Shown one piece after another: positions 1 through 8,856 of a stretch of 64,000 nucleotides of DNA (its first letter is position 1; the number at the start of each line of letters is the position of its first letter). The notes beneath the pieces are model-generated. The model saw nothing but the letters and a program-made list of their open reading frames with translations, had not been told where the DNA came from and searched no databases. This DNA comes from Peptoanaerobacter stomatis (lineage in GTDB: Bacteria > Bacillota > Clostridia > Peptostreptococcales > Filifactoraceae), in the NCBI RefSeq assembly GCF_000238095.2, contig NZ_JH815225.1, positions 212,724 through 276,723 of the forward strand, in the 5' to 3' direction. Both the position numbers and the translations under genes were made by a program.

Positions 1-322
1 AATTTTAAAATATTATTTTTTACATAAATATTGAAATTAAAACAAAAAATGGGGTTTAATAAAATTATGTTTTATATGATATATTATTACAAATTGTAAT
101 TAGTTATTGTGTTATATTTAAATTTATAGTAAAATTATATATATTTTATTTTACAGTGTTATTTATAGATTATAGTGGGGTATAAGATAATTGCTTTTGA
201 ATAAGCAAAAATTTACCTCATATAAGAGAAATAGTTTAAGCTTATAATTAAAACTTAATTATAAGTATTATTAGAGCAAGGCTCTACTACAAAATTAAAT
301 TTTAAAAAGGAGAATATTTTTT
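1..322. other. AT-rich upstream spacer
   Basis: No gene is visible. The stretch holds an 11-bp inverted repeat (arms 241-251 and 255-265) and a shorter one built on AGAGC/GCTCT near 273-285. Neither is followed by a clear T-run, so they may be regulatory structure or the tail of an upstream unit. A TTGCTT/AAGCAA hairpin lies near 191-208. The rubredoxin ribosome-binding site (AAAAGGAGAA) follows at about 305-313. Confidence 0.4.
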
Positions 323-481
323 ATGCAAAAATATGTATGTGATGTATGTGGATATGTTTATGATCCTGCTGTTGGAGATGAAGAAAACGGAATAGCACCA
401 GGAACAAGCTTTGGGGATTTGCCGGATGATTGGGTTTGTCCAGTATGTGGAGTTGATAAAGACAGTTTTTCACAAGAATAA
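323..481 (+). CDS. Rubredoxin
   Basis: This small cytoplasmic electron carrier (52 residues) binds one iron through four cysteines and passes single electrons to partners such as rubrerythrin or oxygen/peroxide reductases in anaerobes. The two CxxCG knuckles are visible: CDVCGYVYD near the N-terminus and CPVCGVDKD near the C-terminus, with the conserved [15 protein letters not shown] stretch between them. Length matches the family norm of 52-54 residues. An AAGGAG site lies about 10 nt before the ATG. It is monocistronic, with a strong terminator directly after it. Confidence 0.97.
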   Translation: MQKYVCDVCGYVYDPAVGDEENGIAPGTSFGDLPDDWVCPVCGVDKDSFSQE

Positions 482-491
482 TAAAAAATCT

Positions 492-530
492 AAATCCTCT
501 TTTTAATTATAAGAGGATTTTTTCTTTTTT
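492..530 (+). terminator. Rho-independent terminator after rubredoxin
   Basis: Arms AAATCCTCTT (492-501) and AAGAGGATTT (511-520) form a perfect 10-bp stem with a 9-nt loop, running into a T-rich tail to about 530. Confidence 0.9.
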
Positions 531-656
531 GACAAAGTATTTAATTTTTAAGACAATCACCGATTTATTGAATTAATATATCAAATGATTATTTTATAAA
601 TATTTTTATTTTGAATATAAATTTAATTTTGGTGTAACTTATAAGAGGTGAATTAT

Positions 657-1715
657 ATGAAATTTTTAAACAAAATTATTTTTTCCTTTTTGTTATTATT
701 ACTTTTTAACATATCTTTCAGTGATGCTGAAGGTATATATATAAATAATAACAAAATTCAAAACTCGACTCCTGTATTGATACAAAATGATAAAGCTTTT
801 ATAGCAGCAGGTGACTTATCAGTTGCAATAGGTGGAAGCATATCTTGGAACAAGGATTCAAAAACTGCAACTATAAAAACAGATACTTTAAAAATAGAGT
901 TTACGAATGGGAGCAATATTGTTAAATTAAACGACAACAAAGTTTCTATAGAATTAAAACCGGTATTAAAAAATGGAAAACTTATGATTCCTGCAACTGT
1001 TTTAAGAGATTTTTTAAATTTTAAAATATCTTGGAATTATAAAACTAAGAATTTTTTAATAAATTCAGATGAAAAATCCATTGTCGATACTATAAAATTT
1101 TCTCAAAAAAATGATACTGCAAAACTTGAAAAAACAATAGGGTCTGATTCAGAAAAATTCAGCTTTACCTATGCTCTAACCGACGATGTAAAAAACGAAA
1201 AATATTTAGTTGACGGAAAATATTTCATATTTAAAGCAGGAGAGAAGGGTAATGTTACAAAAGGACTTAACGGTTATTTTTATATGAATGTATATACTTT
1301 TGATGTATATTATTATCCTCTTGATTCTACAAATGACGGAAATGGTATAAAAAAGTACAGCAATGGAAAAGAAGTTTCAGATTTCAACAAAAATGGAAGA
1401 AATACTATACACTCTTTGATTGCAACTACTCATATGATAAATGACATAAAAGAATCTGACAACTCTTTGGCTAATTTTACCTATACAAGAAAAGATAATA
1501 TAAATAAAGAGTATTTAAAACATATACCTAAAGCAACTTATTACTATTACCAAGCGAGTAAAAAAGAAAATAATGCACTTAAACCTCAGTTTGAGATAGC
1601 TCAAAATGCAAGCACACTGGATGTTTATATATTTTTGAAAAAGGAAAACGGAGTAAATATAGTGCAATTACCTGATAAGCTTATAAAAACAATAAACGTT
1701 AATAAAAAAGATTAA
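657..1715 (+). CDS. Secreted protein with copper amine oxidase N-terminal-like domain
   Basis: The protein starts with a signal peptide (MKFLNKIIFSFLLLLLF, then a polar region near SDAEG). Residues about 25-140 match the copper amine oxidase N-terminal (stalk) domain fold common in clostridial cell-surface proteins, with the repeating pattern GIYINNNKI, NDKAFIAAGDLSVAIGG and SWNKDSKTATI. The rest (about 145-352) is a Lys/Asp/Asn-rich extracellular region I do not recognise. I chose ATG 657 because GAGGTG (645-650) is its Shine-Dalgarno site; an in-frame GTG at 648 lies inside that site. The function is unknown; the domain is usually a structural or substrate-binding module and does not imply amine oxidase activity. 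Confidence 0.8.
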   Translation: MKFLNKIIFSFLLLLLFNISFSDAEGIYINNNKIQNSTPVLIQNDKAFIAAGDLSVAIGGSISWNKDSKTATIKTDTLKIEFTNGSNIVKLNDNKVSIELKPVLKNGKLMIPATVLRDFLNFKISWNYKTKNFLINSDEKSIVDTIKFSQKNDTAKLEKTIGSDSEKFSFTYALTDDVKNEKYLVDGKYFIFKAGEKGNVTKGLNGYFYMNVYTFDVYYYPLDSTNDGNGIKKYSNGKEVSDFNKNGRNTIHSLIATTHMINDIKESDNSLANFTYTRKDNINKEYLKHIPKATYYYYQASKKENNALKPQFEIAQNASTLDVYIFLKKENGVNIVQLPDKLIKTINVNKKD

Positions 1716-1799
1716 AGAAACTCAATATATAGTTTGATAAATATTTTTCAAATGTATTTGCAAATGAAAAGCTTTAGATAGTTTTCTAAGCATAGTATT

Positions 1800-1841
1800 A
1801 CCTATATCTTTTGTGATAAACACGAGGATATAGGTTTTTTT
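1800..1841 (+). terminator. Rho-independent terminator
   Basis: CCTATATC (1801-1808) pairs with GATATAGG (1827-1834). The stem extends inward through GTG/CAC around a short loop and is followed by seven Ts. It closes the preceding secreted-protein gene. Confidence 0.85.
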
Positions 1842-2179
1842 ATTCATTAAATTATTTACCAATTAATTCTAAAAACTGTTACAAATTATAATATTTTTAA
1901 ATTGTATATATTTATTCTTTTGAAAAAGTATAGATTTTTAAGTATATAATTATACTATGATTTGTATACTATCACTTAATTAAAAGGACATATATTTATA
2001 TTTTTAATAAGCTAATGAAAATTCATTGTTAACTATTATTCTATATGTTTTTTAATTAGTGTTATATGATAAGAAAATATAGCAAATAAAATCTATTATA
2101 AATAAATTGACCATAAATTGGAATTTTTACAATAAAATCGTAAATTAATTCAAAAATTAGTAAGGAAATATAAAAATTA
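1842..2179. other. Intergenic spacer, possible decayed repeat copy
   Basis: This 338-base AT-rich stretch lies between convergent genes. I see no coding potential. The piece near 1963-2070 (GTATAC..., later CTATTATTCTATA and TTTTTTAATTAGTG) faintly resembles the dispersed repeat seen at 16918 and 60758, but is too degenerate to call. Confidence 0.3.
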
Positions 2180-2761
2180 CTATTTTATAAATCTGAAGTA
2201 GTCTATAAAAGCCTCTGCCATATATTTTGTGCCTAATTCATTGGGATGGAGTCCGTCAGAGAACAATAGGTTTTTAACATTGTTGTATGGGCAATTTTCC
2301 AATGCCTTTCTGTAGTTGATCGTATCTATTTTAAAAGAATTTGCAAAATTGATAAGCCAAGTTTCATATTCTATCAAGGAGAGCTCTATTCGTTTGTAAT
2401 CAGTGAATAATCCCCATTCATACGGAATGTCATCGACAACTATACCGGTAGAAATACCTAAAATAGGTATGATATTTTCATTTTGTGCTTGACGTATCAT
2501 CTCCATTATATTAGATTTTACTATATTCAATTTTCCAATACAAATCAAATCATTAACTCCACCCATGATATGTACATATTGCGGATTTTGTGTAATGACA
2601 TCTTTGTAAAAACGATTCAACATTCCGCTTGATGTATCTCCGTTGATTCCATAATTTAAAATTTCATAGCCTGTTCTTTGCTTTGAAATCTCTATCCAAG
2701 TTTTATTTGGCTCAATATTATATCCATAGGTGATGCTATCTCCAATACATACAATTTTCAT
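2180..2761 (-). CDS. SGNH/GDSL-family hydrolase
   Basis: Predicted esterase/lipase of the SGNH hydrolase fold, 193 residues, no signal peptide, so probably cytoplasmic. The block I nucleophile motif is GDSIT (Ser9), block II is GINGDTSSGM, block III is GGVNDL with the oxyanion-hole Asn, and block V is DGLHPNELG with the catalytic Asp and His near the C-terminus. All four catalytic blocks are intact. The substrate cannot be inferred; relatives deacylate carbohydrates or lysophospholipids. AAGGAG precedes the ATG by 6 nt on the minus strand. It stands alone and converges on the upstream secreted-protein gene. Confidence 0.9.
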   Translation of the reverse strand: MKIVCIGDSITYGYNIEPNKTWIEISKQRTGYEILNYGINGDTSSGMLNRFYKDVITQNPQYVHIMGGVNDLICIGKLNIVKSNIMEMIRQAQNENIIPILGISTGIVVDDIPYEWGLFTDYKRIELSLIEYETWLINFANSFKIDTINYRKALENCPYNNVKNLLFSDGLHPNELGTKYMAEAFIDYFRFIK

Positions 2762-2785
2762 AGTCTGCTCCTTATATGATTATGT

Positions 2786-2898
2786 AATACTATTTTCTAA
2801 TAAAGTTATGGATAACTTGTATAACATTAATATAAATAGTCTACCAAAAAAATTAATTATTATGTTTTTCCATTATTCTATAAGATTTTAGTATAAAA
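2786..2898. repeat. Dispersed palindromic intergenic repeat, copy C
   Basis: The left end (AATACTATTTTCTAATAAAG) and right end (CCATTATTCTATAAGATT, then TTAGTATAAAA) match the ends of the copies at 4510-4630 and 44231-44349. The two ends are imperfect inverted complements, so the element could fold into a long hairpin. Length is about 113 bp. Confidence 0.6.
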
Positions 2899-2989
2899 CG
2901 TTAATTTTCTGTTTCTCATGTATAAGATTATATCAAAACCACTTTATAACTTCAACAATAAGTCTATTTCAATACAGACAGTTTTGGTG

Positions 2990-2995
2990 TATAAT
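2990..2995 (+). promoter_or_regulatory. Possible -10 box upstream of the 3138 gene
   Basis: A perfect TATAAT lies 143 nt upstream of the lipoprotein start. The best -35 at 17-nt spacing is only TTTCAA (3 of 6 matches). This 2762-3137 spacer otherwise holds repeat copy C and no gene. Confidence 0.35.
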
Positions 2996-3137
2996 AAGTA
3001 TAGTAAGTATAGTAAAAAAATCAGAATTTTACAGGTGATTGAAAATTAACCCATGGTTTTGCAGATTTTATATTAATGGCATTAAAAGTATTCTTTAAGA
3101 TATTAAAAAAGTAATTTAGGAAGGAAGGGAAATACAT

Positions 3138-4397
3138 ATGAAGAAGAAGATGGCTTTTTTATTAGTGTTATTTATGCTCATGTCAGGTTTTTCTGTATGT
3201 CAGTCAAAGAAAGATGGTTTGTCAAAAGGAAGTTTAGATGCCGATACTAAAAAAACACAAGAAACTCAAGAAAAGAAGAATTCTGATAAAGCATCACTTG
3301 GAAAAGAAGATGCTAAATCTGATCAAAAACAAATTTCTCAAAAATCTGTAAATAAGGTATCTAAAGATGATATAAAGGGAAAAGAAGCAGAAGCTCTAAA
3401 AATCTATTCACCGCTTTTAGATGAATACCATAAAATTATTTCAAATTATAGCGAAGATTTTGCTCAAGACTATGAAGTTGACGATGATAAAATAGGAGTT
3501 TTTGAATATTTGTGGACAAACTCTTCTGATAATCTGGTTTTGTTTGGTTATTGCTTAGAGGATTTTAACAAAGATGGAGTTTTGGAGCTTGTAATAAGTA
3601 CCCCTAAAAAACAGGAAAACGGAGAATATAAAAGTGAGGATATATTGGCTCTTTACACTATTTCAGATGACGAAGTGAAGCCGGTTATCATAGGTTCTTC
3701 AAGAGACAGTCATTGTTATCTTGGAGATGGAAAATTTTATAATCTACGTTCTTTAGGTGGCTTGTATTATGCGAACGGTGTTTATAAATTGAGTAAAGAT
3801 GTACAGAAGATGGAGTATATAGATTTTTATTTCAGTGATGAAAAAGAACCTTCAAGTGGAATAATAACTTATTATCACAATAACACAGGAGTTATGGATA
3901 AATCGGTTTCAGAGGAATTAAATATTAGTGAAGATGAATTTTGGAAAATAGACGAGAAATTTTTAAAACAAGCAAAACCTTTGAAATTTAATTTATTTTC
4001 AGATTATGAAGAGGGTCAATATTCAGGATTGCCGTTAAGTATTGCCAATTCTAAAAAAGAAGAATTGGATTATGTATATGATTATGATTCTTTTATAGCG
4101 GAAGATAAAAAATATCCGGTTAAAGCAACATTGCAGGCGAAAAAAGATTATACGGATCTCAAGATTTTAGAACTTGAGTATGTAGGGCAGGATAAAAAAG
4201 ATAATCCTAAATTTTCAACTAAAGTTGTATATGAAGCAGGTGAATCTCCATCAGCAAGACCTTTTATATTGGGATTGAAATTTTTGGGAAGTATTCCAAA
4301 CAATGGAATTTCATTTGTTGATGAAAATGGAAAAACAAGATACTTTATGATATACGAAAGTGGTAAGGATGGCTCTTTGCTCTTAAGTGAGTTTTAA
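3138..4397 (+). CDS. Probable secreted/lipoprotein with EF-hand-like motif
   Basis: The 419-residue protein has an N-terminal hydrophobic signal (residues about 4-20) ending in GFSVCQSKK. The Cys could be lipidated, but the -1 residue is Val rather than Gly/Ala/Ser, so the lipobox is non-canonical. A Lys/Gln/Asp-rich low-complexity linker follows (about 25-85), typical of a spacer holding a domain away from the membrane. The C-terminal region contains DFNKDGVLELVIS, a calcium-binding-loop-like motif common in clostridial surface lipoproteins. No enzymatic domain is recognised. AAGGAAGGGAA precedes the ATG. It stands alone between long spacers. Confidence 0.65.
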   Translation: MKKKMAFLLVLFMLMSGFSVCQSKKDGLSKGSLDADTKKTQETQEKKNSDKASLGKEDAKSDQKQISQKSVNKVSKDDIKGKEAEALKIYSPLLDEYHKIISNYSEDFAQDYEVDDDKIGVFEYLWTNSSDNLVLFGYCLEDFNKDGVLELVISTPKKQENGEYKSEDILALYTISDDEVKPVIIGSSRDSHCYLGDGKFYNLRSLGGLYYANGVYKLSKDVQKMEYIDFYFSDEKEPSSGIITYYHNNTGVMDKSVSEELNISEDEFWKIDEKFLKQAKPLKFNLFSDYEEGQYSGLPLSIANSKKEELDYVYDYDSFIAEDKKYPVKATLQAKKDYTDLKILELEYVGQDKKDNPKFSTKVVYEAGESPSARPFILGLKFLGSIPNNGISFVDENGKTRYFMIYESGKDGSLLLSEF

Positions 4398-4509
4398 TTC
4401 ATTTTTTATATATATATTATCTGATGCTAAAATCCATTTAAGATGATATAAACAATAGCAAAAGATATAAAATTATAAATTCATTCATGTAATTGACTTG
4501 TTCGATTAC

Positions 4510-4630
4510 TTATACTAAATCCTAATAGAATAATAGGTAATTTATGTGAGGAATCCATAAATATTGTTAGATTTTTATTAAACATATCCAACAATATTTT
4601 TCTATTGTTATATTGAGTTTTAGTATTATA
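4510..4630. repeat. Dispersed palindromic intergenic repeat, copy A
   Basis: The left end TTATACTAAATCCTAATAGA and right end TATTGAGTTTTAGTATTA are imperfect inverted complements. Across about 120 bp it aligns with copy B (44231-44349): shared blocks include CTAATAGAATAATAG, TTTATTAAAC and TATTGTT. It overlaps no plausible gene. Confidence 0.75.
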
Positions 4631-4921
4631 GTATGTAGTTGTAAATAGCTTTGATTGAAGAAAAAAGTAAAGAAATTTTTCTTTAGTTATTAACATTTTG
4701 CAATGTTATTTAACAGGTCAATTATATTTTTTTTGTCAAAAAATAAACTAATATTGCATTTATGAGATAATTAATTTAAAATGAAAATTGTATACTTGAT
4801 TAATATAAAAATTTATTATTTCAATGCAAGTTTACAAAAAAAGTAATACAAATTATATATAAAAAGATATATATTAATAAATTATAATTATATTGTTGCT
4901 AATTACATAATAAAAAAGTTA

Positions 4922-4954
4922 ATCTACTTATCACCAATTTACTGATAAGTAGAT
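4922..4954. promoter_or_regulatory. Perfect 12-bp inverted repeat upstream of hydrogenase operon
   Basis: Arms ATCTACTTATCA (4922-4933) and TGATAAGTAGAT (4943-4954) are perfect complements around a 9-nt spacer. There is no T-run after it and it lies 77 nt before the operon start, so a regulator-binding site or 5' leader hairpin is more likely than a terminator. The regulator is unknown; it does not match the Rex consensus. Confidence 0.6.
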
Positions 4955-5030
4955 AAAATATGGCAGAGATAACGATGTTATAAAACTATATATTTTATAT
5001 ATGATTGGTAAAAAGAAAGGGGATTTTTAT

Positions 5031-6860
5031 ATGAGTAGATTGGAACTTCGTTCCAGAAGTAATTCTCAACTTATAGTCGAAGATATATACGATGATTTAA
5101 GCCTAAGAATAAAATCAGGTCCTATTGGAGTCTGTCCGGTAGATACCACAAGAGCATTTATAGAGATGAGTCATTCTCAGACTTGTGGAAAATGTGTCCC
5201 GTGTCGTGTAGGACTTTTACAGCTTAAGCATCTCATAACGGATGTACTCAGAGGAGATGCAGATATATCTGTTATAGATCTTATAGAAGAAACAGCAAAA
5301 TCTATATATGAAACAGCTGACTGTGCCATAGGTTATGAAGCGGCTCAAATGGTATATAAAAGCGTAAAATATTGTAGAGATGATTATGAAGAACATATAA
5401 ACAGCGGAAGATGTACTTGCTTAAACACACAGCCGGTTCCATGTGTTTCGCTTTGTCCGGCGGGAATAGATATACCTGGATACATAGCTTTAGTAAAAGA
5501 AGAACGTTATGCAGATGCCATAAGGCTTATAAGAAAAGACAATCCTCTTCCTACAACTTGTGCTTACATATGTGAACATCCTTGTGAAGAAAGATGTAGA
5601 AGAAATATGATAGATGATTCTATCAACATAAGGGGAATAAAAAGAGTTGCGTCTGATTTTGCAGGAGAAGTAGATCCACCAAAATGCAATGTTTCTACAG
5701 GAAAAAAGATAGCTGTAATAGGAGGCGGACCGGCAGGATTAAGTGCAGCATACTATTTACAATTAATGGGTCATCAAACAACTGTATATGAGATGTTGCC
5801 TAAACTTGGAGGGATGTTGAGATATGGTATACCTAATTACAGACTTCCTAAAAAACGTTTAGATGATGATATAGATGCAATTTTAAAAACAGGTGTAGAA
5901 GTTAAATTTGGATTAAAAATAGGTGTTGACATAGATTTTAACGAATTAAGTAGAAAATACGATGCAACTCTAATAACGATAGGAGCTTCAACTGATAAAA
6001 AACTTGGTCTTGAAGGTGAAGATAATGAAAATGTAGTTTCAGCAGTAAAATTTTTAAGAGAAGTGGGACTTGATAAAGCAAAAAGACTTGACGGTAAAAA
6101 AACAGTAGTAATTGGCGGAGGAAATGTTGCAATGGATGCTGTAAGAACTGCTGTAAGGCTTGGAAGTGAAAAAGTGAGCTGTGTTTATAGAAGAAGAACT
6201 GCTGATATGACGGCTTTACCTATGGAGATTGAAGGAGCTTTAGCTGAAGGAGTAGAACTTATAACTTTAAAAGCACCTAAAAAACTTGAAATTATAGATG
6301 GTGTACTGAAAGGGATATGGGTAACTCCACAAATGATATCCAAAATAAAAGATAAAAGGGCAAATGTAATACCTTCCGGAGAAGAGGACGAGTTTATAGA
6401 ATGTGATAATATAGTGGTAGCAATAGGACAAGATATAGAAACTAAGCATTATGAAGATGCAGGAATACCTGTGGCAAAAGGGAAAATATTTTCTTTACCT
6501 ACAGGAGGTTTTGATGCTCTACCTAATATATTTTCAGGAGGTGACTGTGCATCAGGTCCATCTACCGTTATAAAAGCGATAGCGGCAGGGAAAGTACTTG
6601 CAGCGAATATAGATGAATACTTGGGATATAGACACGAAATAAGTTGTGACGTTGATATACCGATACCAAATAAAGATGACAGACCGTCTTGTGCAAGAGT
6701 TGAACTTGGAGAGCGTGAGGCATGTGAAAGAAAAGATGATTTTGAAGAGATTGAATTATGTATGCCTAAAATGGCAGCTATGCAAGAATGTGGAAGATGC
6801 TTACGCTGTGACCATTATGGATTCGGTATATTCAAAGGAGGTCGTGAAAACTTATGGTAA
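5031..6860 (+). CDS. GltD/NfnB-like flavoprotein fused to NuoF-type Fe-S domain (hydrogenase partner)
   Basis: This predicted NAD(P)H-oxidising or -reducing subunit (609 residues) feeds or drains electrons from the adjacent hydrogenase. Residues about 40-110 resemble the C-terminal 4Fe-4S part of NuoF/HydB (TCGKCVPCR, Cys52/55/58, later Cys98) but lack the NADH/FMN Rossmann portion. Residues about 128-215 form a DPYD/GltD-type double Fe-S domain (CTCLNTQPVPCVSLCPAG; CAYICEHPCEERC). FAD binding is at GGGPAG (231-236) and NAD(P) binding at GGGNVAMDA (362-370). Another CxxCxxC lies near the C-terminus (ECGRCLRC). ATG 5031 follows AAAGGGGAT; an in-frame ATG at 5001 lacks such a site. It overlaps the hydrogenase by 7 nt, implying coupled translation. 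Whether it bifurcates electrons is inference. Confidence 0.85.
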   Translation: MSRLELRSRSNSQLIVEDIYDDLSLRIKSGPIGVCPVDTTRAFIEMSHSQTCGKCVPCRVGLLQLKHLITDVLRGDADISVIDLIEETAKSIYETADCAIGYEAAQMVYKSVKYCRDDYEEHINSGRCTCLNTQPVPCVSLCPAGIDIPGYIALVKEERYADAIRLIRKDNPLPTTCAYICEHPCEERCRRNMIDDSINIRGIKRVASDFAGEVDPPKCNVSTGKKIAVIGGGPAGLSAAYYLQLMGHQTTVYEMLPKLGGMLRYGIPNYRLPKKRLDDDIDAILKTGVEVKFGLKIGVDIDFNELSRKYDATLITIGASTDKKLGLEGEDNENVVSAVKFLREVGLDKAKRLDGKKTVVIGGGNVAMDAVRTAVRLGSEKVSCVYRRRTADMTALPMEIEGALAEGVELITLKAPKKLEIIDGVLKGIWVTPQMISKIKDKRANVIPSGEEDEFIECDNIVVAIGQDIETKHYEDAGIPVAKGKIFSLPTGGFDALPNIFSGGDCASGPSTVIKAIAAGKVLAANIDEYLGYRHEISCDVDIPIPNKDDRPSCARVELGEREACERKDDFEEIELCMPKMAAMQECGRCLRCDHYGFGIFKGGRENLW

Positions 6861-8638
6861 ATTTAATAATAGATGGTGTAAATGTAAGTGTTGATGAAGG
6901 AACAAGTATAATGGATGCTGCTAAAATTGTCGGTATAAATATTCCCAAACTTTGTTTTTTGAAAGACATAAACGAGATAGCAGCATGTAGAGTGTGCGTT
7001 GTAGAAGTGGAAGGCATAGATAGATTAGTTACCTCATGCAATAATTCTGTTGAAGAGGGAATGATTATACATACTGACAGCCAAAGAGTGAGACTTGATC
7101 GTTATAGAACTGTTCAGATGATACTTTCTCAGCATGATTGTAAATGCGCAACCTGTGTTCGTTCAGGAAACTGTTCATTGCAAGCACTGTCAAATGACTT
7201 AAATATAAGGGATATTCTTTACGGAGAAGTGCTTGAAAGACAAGAGTGGGACAGAACATTTCCGCTTGTAAGAAATTCTACGAAATGTATAAAATGTATG
7301 CGCTGTATACAGGTCTGTGATAAAATTCAAAGTCTCAATGTATGGGAGCTCGAAGGAACAGGAGCAAGAAGTACCGTAAATGTTTCAGGTTCAAGAACAA
7401 TAAAAGAGGCGGATTGCTCTTTATGCGGACAATGTATTACACACTGTCCTGTAGGGGCATTAGTGGAACGAGATGATACAGAAAGATTGTGGAGAGCATT
7501 TGCAGACCCTAATAAAGTAGTTGTAGTACAAGTGGCACCGGCTGTAAGAACGGCTTGGGCTGAAGACAGCAATCTTGGGAGAGAAGCAGGTACAGTAAAT
7601 AAGATATTTGAAGGACTAAAAAAGATGGGAGCGGATTATGTATTTGATACATCATTTTCAGCTGATCTTACAATAATGGAAGAAGCATATGAATTTATAG
7701 ACAGATTCAGTAATGGAGATCTTAAGGAAAGACCTATGTTTACTTCTTGTTGTCCGGGCTGGGTAAGATTTATAAAAAGCCAATATCCTCATTTGGTAAA
7801 ACAACTTTCCACTGCAAAATCTCCTATGCAGATGTTCGGTTCAGTTATGAAATCATATTTTGCTCAAAGTATAGGTAAAAATCCTGAAGACATAGTTTCA
7901 GTTGCTATAATGCCTTGTCTTGCAAAAAAAGGAGAAAGCAATATGGAGTTATTCCATGGAGAATATGCAGGGCATGATACAGACTTAGTTATAACTACAA
8001 GAGAATTTGTAAGAATGTTAAGAGCGTCACATATAAATATTGAAAATTTAGTTGGAATAGAGCCTGATAAGTTATTCCATGATTATTCAGGCGCAGGAGT
8101 TATATTTGGAGCTACCGGAGGAGTGATGGAAGCGGCACTCAGAACAGCATACCATGCAATAATGGGAGTTAATTGCCCGGCAGACGCATTTGATGTGGTT
8201 AGAGCATCTTCACAAGAAACAGGAATAGTAGAGGCAAATTTTGAATTAAACGGTACAAATCTCAGAATAGGTGTAGCAAACGGCTTAGGAAATGCAAGAA
8301 AATTGATAGATAGTGTAGAAAATGGTGAAAAGCACTATGATTTTGTTGAAATAATGGCATGTCCCGGAGGATGTGTAGGGGGAGGAGGTCAACCCATACA
8401 CGATGGAAGTGAGCTTGCATTTGAAAGAGGAAAAAATCTTTATTTTATAGATGAGAGTTCAACCATTAGATATTCTCATGAAAATCCTGATATAAAAGCT
8501 ATTTATGAAAATTATTTTACAGAGCCTAATAGCCATAAAGCACATAGTCTTTTGCATACAGATCATAATTTATGGGAAATGCCTTCAGCGCCTAAGAAGA
8601 ACAGAAACGGTTATGTACTTCCTGCAAAAATTAGATAA
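6854..8638 (+). CDS. [FeFe]-hydrogenase catalytic subunit, multi-cluster
   Basis: Catalyses reversible reduction of protons to H2 at the H-cluster. Domain order in 594 residues: an N-terminal plant-type [2Fe-2S] domain (Cys34, 45, 48, 62), a His-Cys [4Fe-4S] site (His94, Cys98, Cys101, Cys107), two ferredoxin-type clusters (CIKCMRCIQVC and CSLCGQCITHCP), then the H-domain with all three signatures intact: L1 TSCCPGW, L2 MPCLAKKGE and L3 EIMACPGGCVGGGGQP. A C-terminal small-subunit-like region follows (about 530-570). GGAGG precedes the ATG inside the upstream gene. No NuoE-type or full NuoF-type subunit is adjacent, so the upstream flavoprotein is the likely redox partner. Maturases HydE/F/G are not in this window. 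Confidence 0.95.
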   Translation: MVNLIIDGVNVSVDEGTSIMDAAKIVGINIPKLCFLKDINEIAACRVCVVEVEGIDRLVTSCNNSVEEGMIIHTDSQRVRLDRYRTVQMILSQHDCKCATCVRSGNCSLQALSNDLNIRDILYGEVLERQEWDRTFPLVRNSTKCIKCMRCIQVCDKIQSLNVWELEGTGARSTVNVSGSRTIKEADCSLCGQCITHCPVGALVERDDTERLWRAFADPNKVVVVQVAPAVRTAWAEDSNLGREAGTVNKIFEGLKKMGADYVFDTSFSADLTIMEEAYEFIDRFSNGDLKERPMFTSCCPGWVRFIKSQYPHLVKQLSTAKSPMQMFGSVMKSYFAQSIGKNPEDIVSVAIMPCLAKKGESNMELFHGEYAGHDTDLVITTREFVRMLRASHINIENLVGIEPDKLFHDYSGAGVIFGATGGVMEAALRTAYHAIMGVNCPADAFDVVRASSQETGIVEANFELNGTNLRIGVANGLGNARKLIDSVENGEKHYDFVEIMACPGGCVGGGGQPIHDGSELAFERGKNLYFIDESSTIRYSHENPDIKAIYENYFTEPNSHKAHSLLHTDHNLWEMPSAPKKNRNGYVLPAKIR

Positions 8639-8703
8639 TATATATATTTTTAAAACCTAAACTATATTTTTTTAAAAGAATTTTTATTCAAATAAAATAA
8701 ATT

Positions 8704-8747
8704 AAAAACAGGTACATAGTTTTGATAAATTGTTGTACCTGTTTTTT
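8704..8747 (+). terminator. Rho-independent terminator after hydrogenase operon
   Basis: AAAAACAGGTACA (8704-8716) pairs with TGTACCTGTTTTT (8734-8746), a perfect 13-bp stem running into the T-run. Confidence 0.92.
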
Positions 8748-8780
8748 AGCTTTAAATAAACTCAATAAATATTTTTATTT

Positions 8781-8800
8781 AATAGGTTTTATAGTATAAT
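8781..8800 (+). promoter_or_regulatory. -10 region upstream of uvrB
   Basis: A perfect TATAAT (8795-8800) sits 57 nt before uvrB, preceded by AATAGGTTTTATAG, which resembles the right end of the dispersed repeat at 62781-62896. No good -35 is visible. Confidence 0.5.
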
Positions 8801-8856
8801 TGATGTGAATAACATAATATATTTTTTGATATAAAGAGAATTGAAAGGATATAACT

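Larger units (their letters stand above)
4398..5030. other. Long intergenic spacer with repeat and operator-like palindrome
   Basis: No credible gene lies here. The stretch holds repeat copy A (4510-4630), very AT-rich sequence (about 4700-4920), a perfect inverted repeat (4922-4954) and the Shine-Dalgarno AAAGGGGAT of the hydrogenase operon (about 5016-5023). Confidence 0.6.

Noticed and set aside
4481-4696. 71-codon minus-strand open frame
   Set aside because: It spans dispersed repeat copy A; the frame arises from the repeat and the AT-rich composition, with no domain and no similar frame conserved in copy B.
4922-4954. Terminator for an upstream gene
   Set aside because: No T-run follows and the nearest upstream plus-strand gene ends more than 500 bp earlier.
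6646-6894. 82-codon plus-strand open frame across the hydrogenase gene junction
   Set aside because: It overlaps two strongly supported genes out of frame and has no ribosome-binding site.
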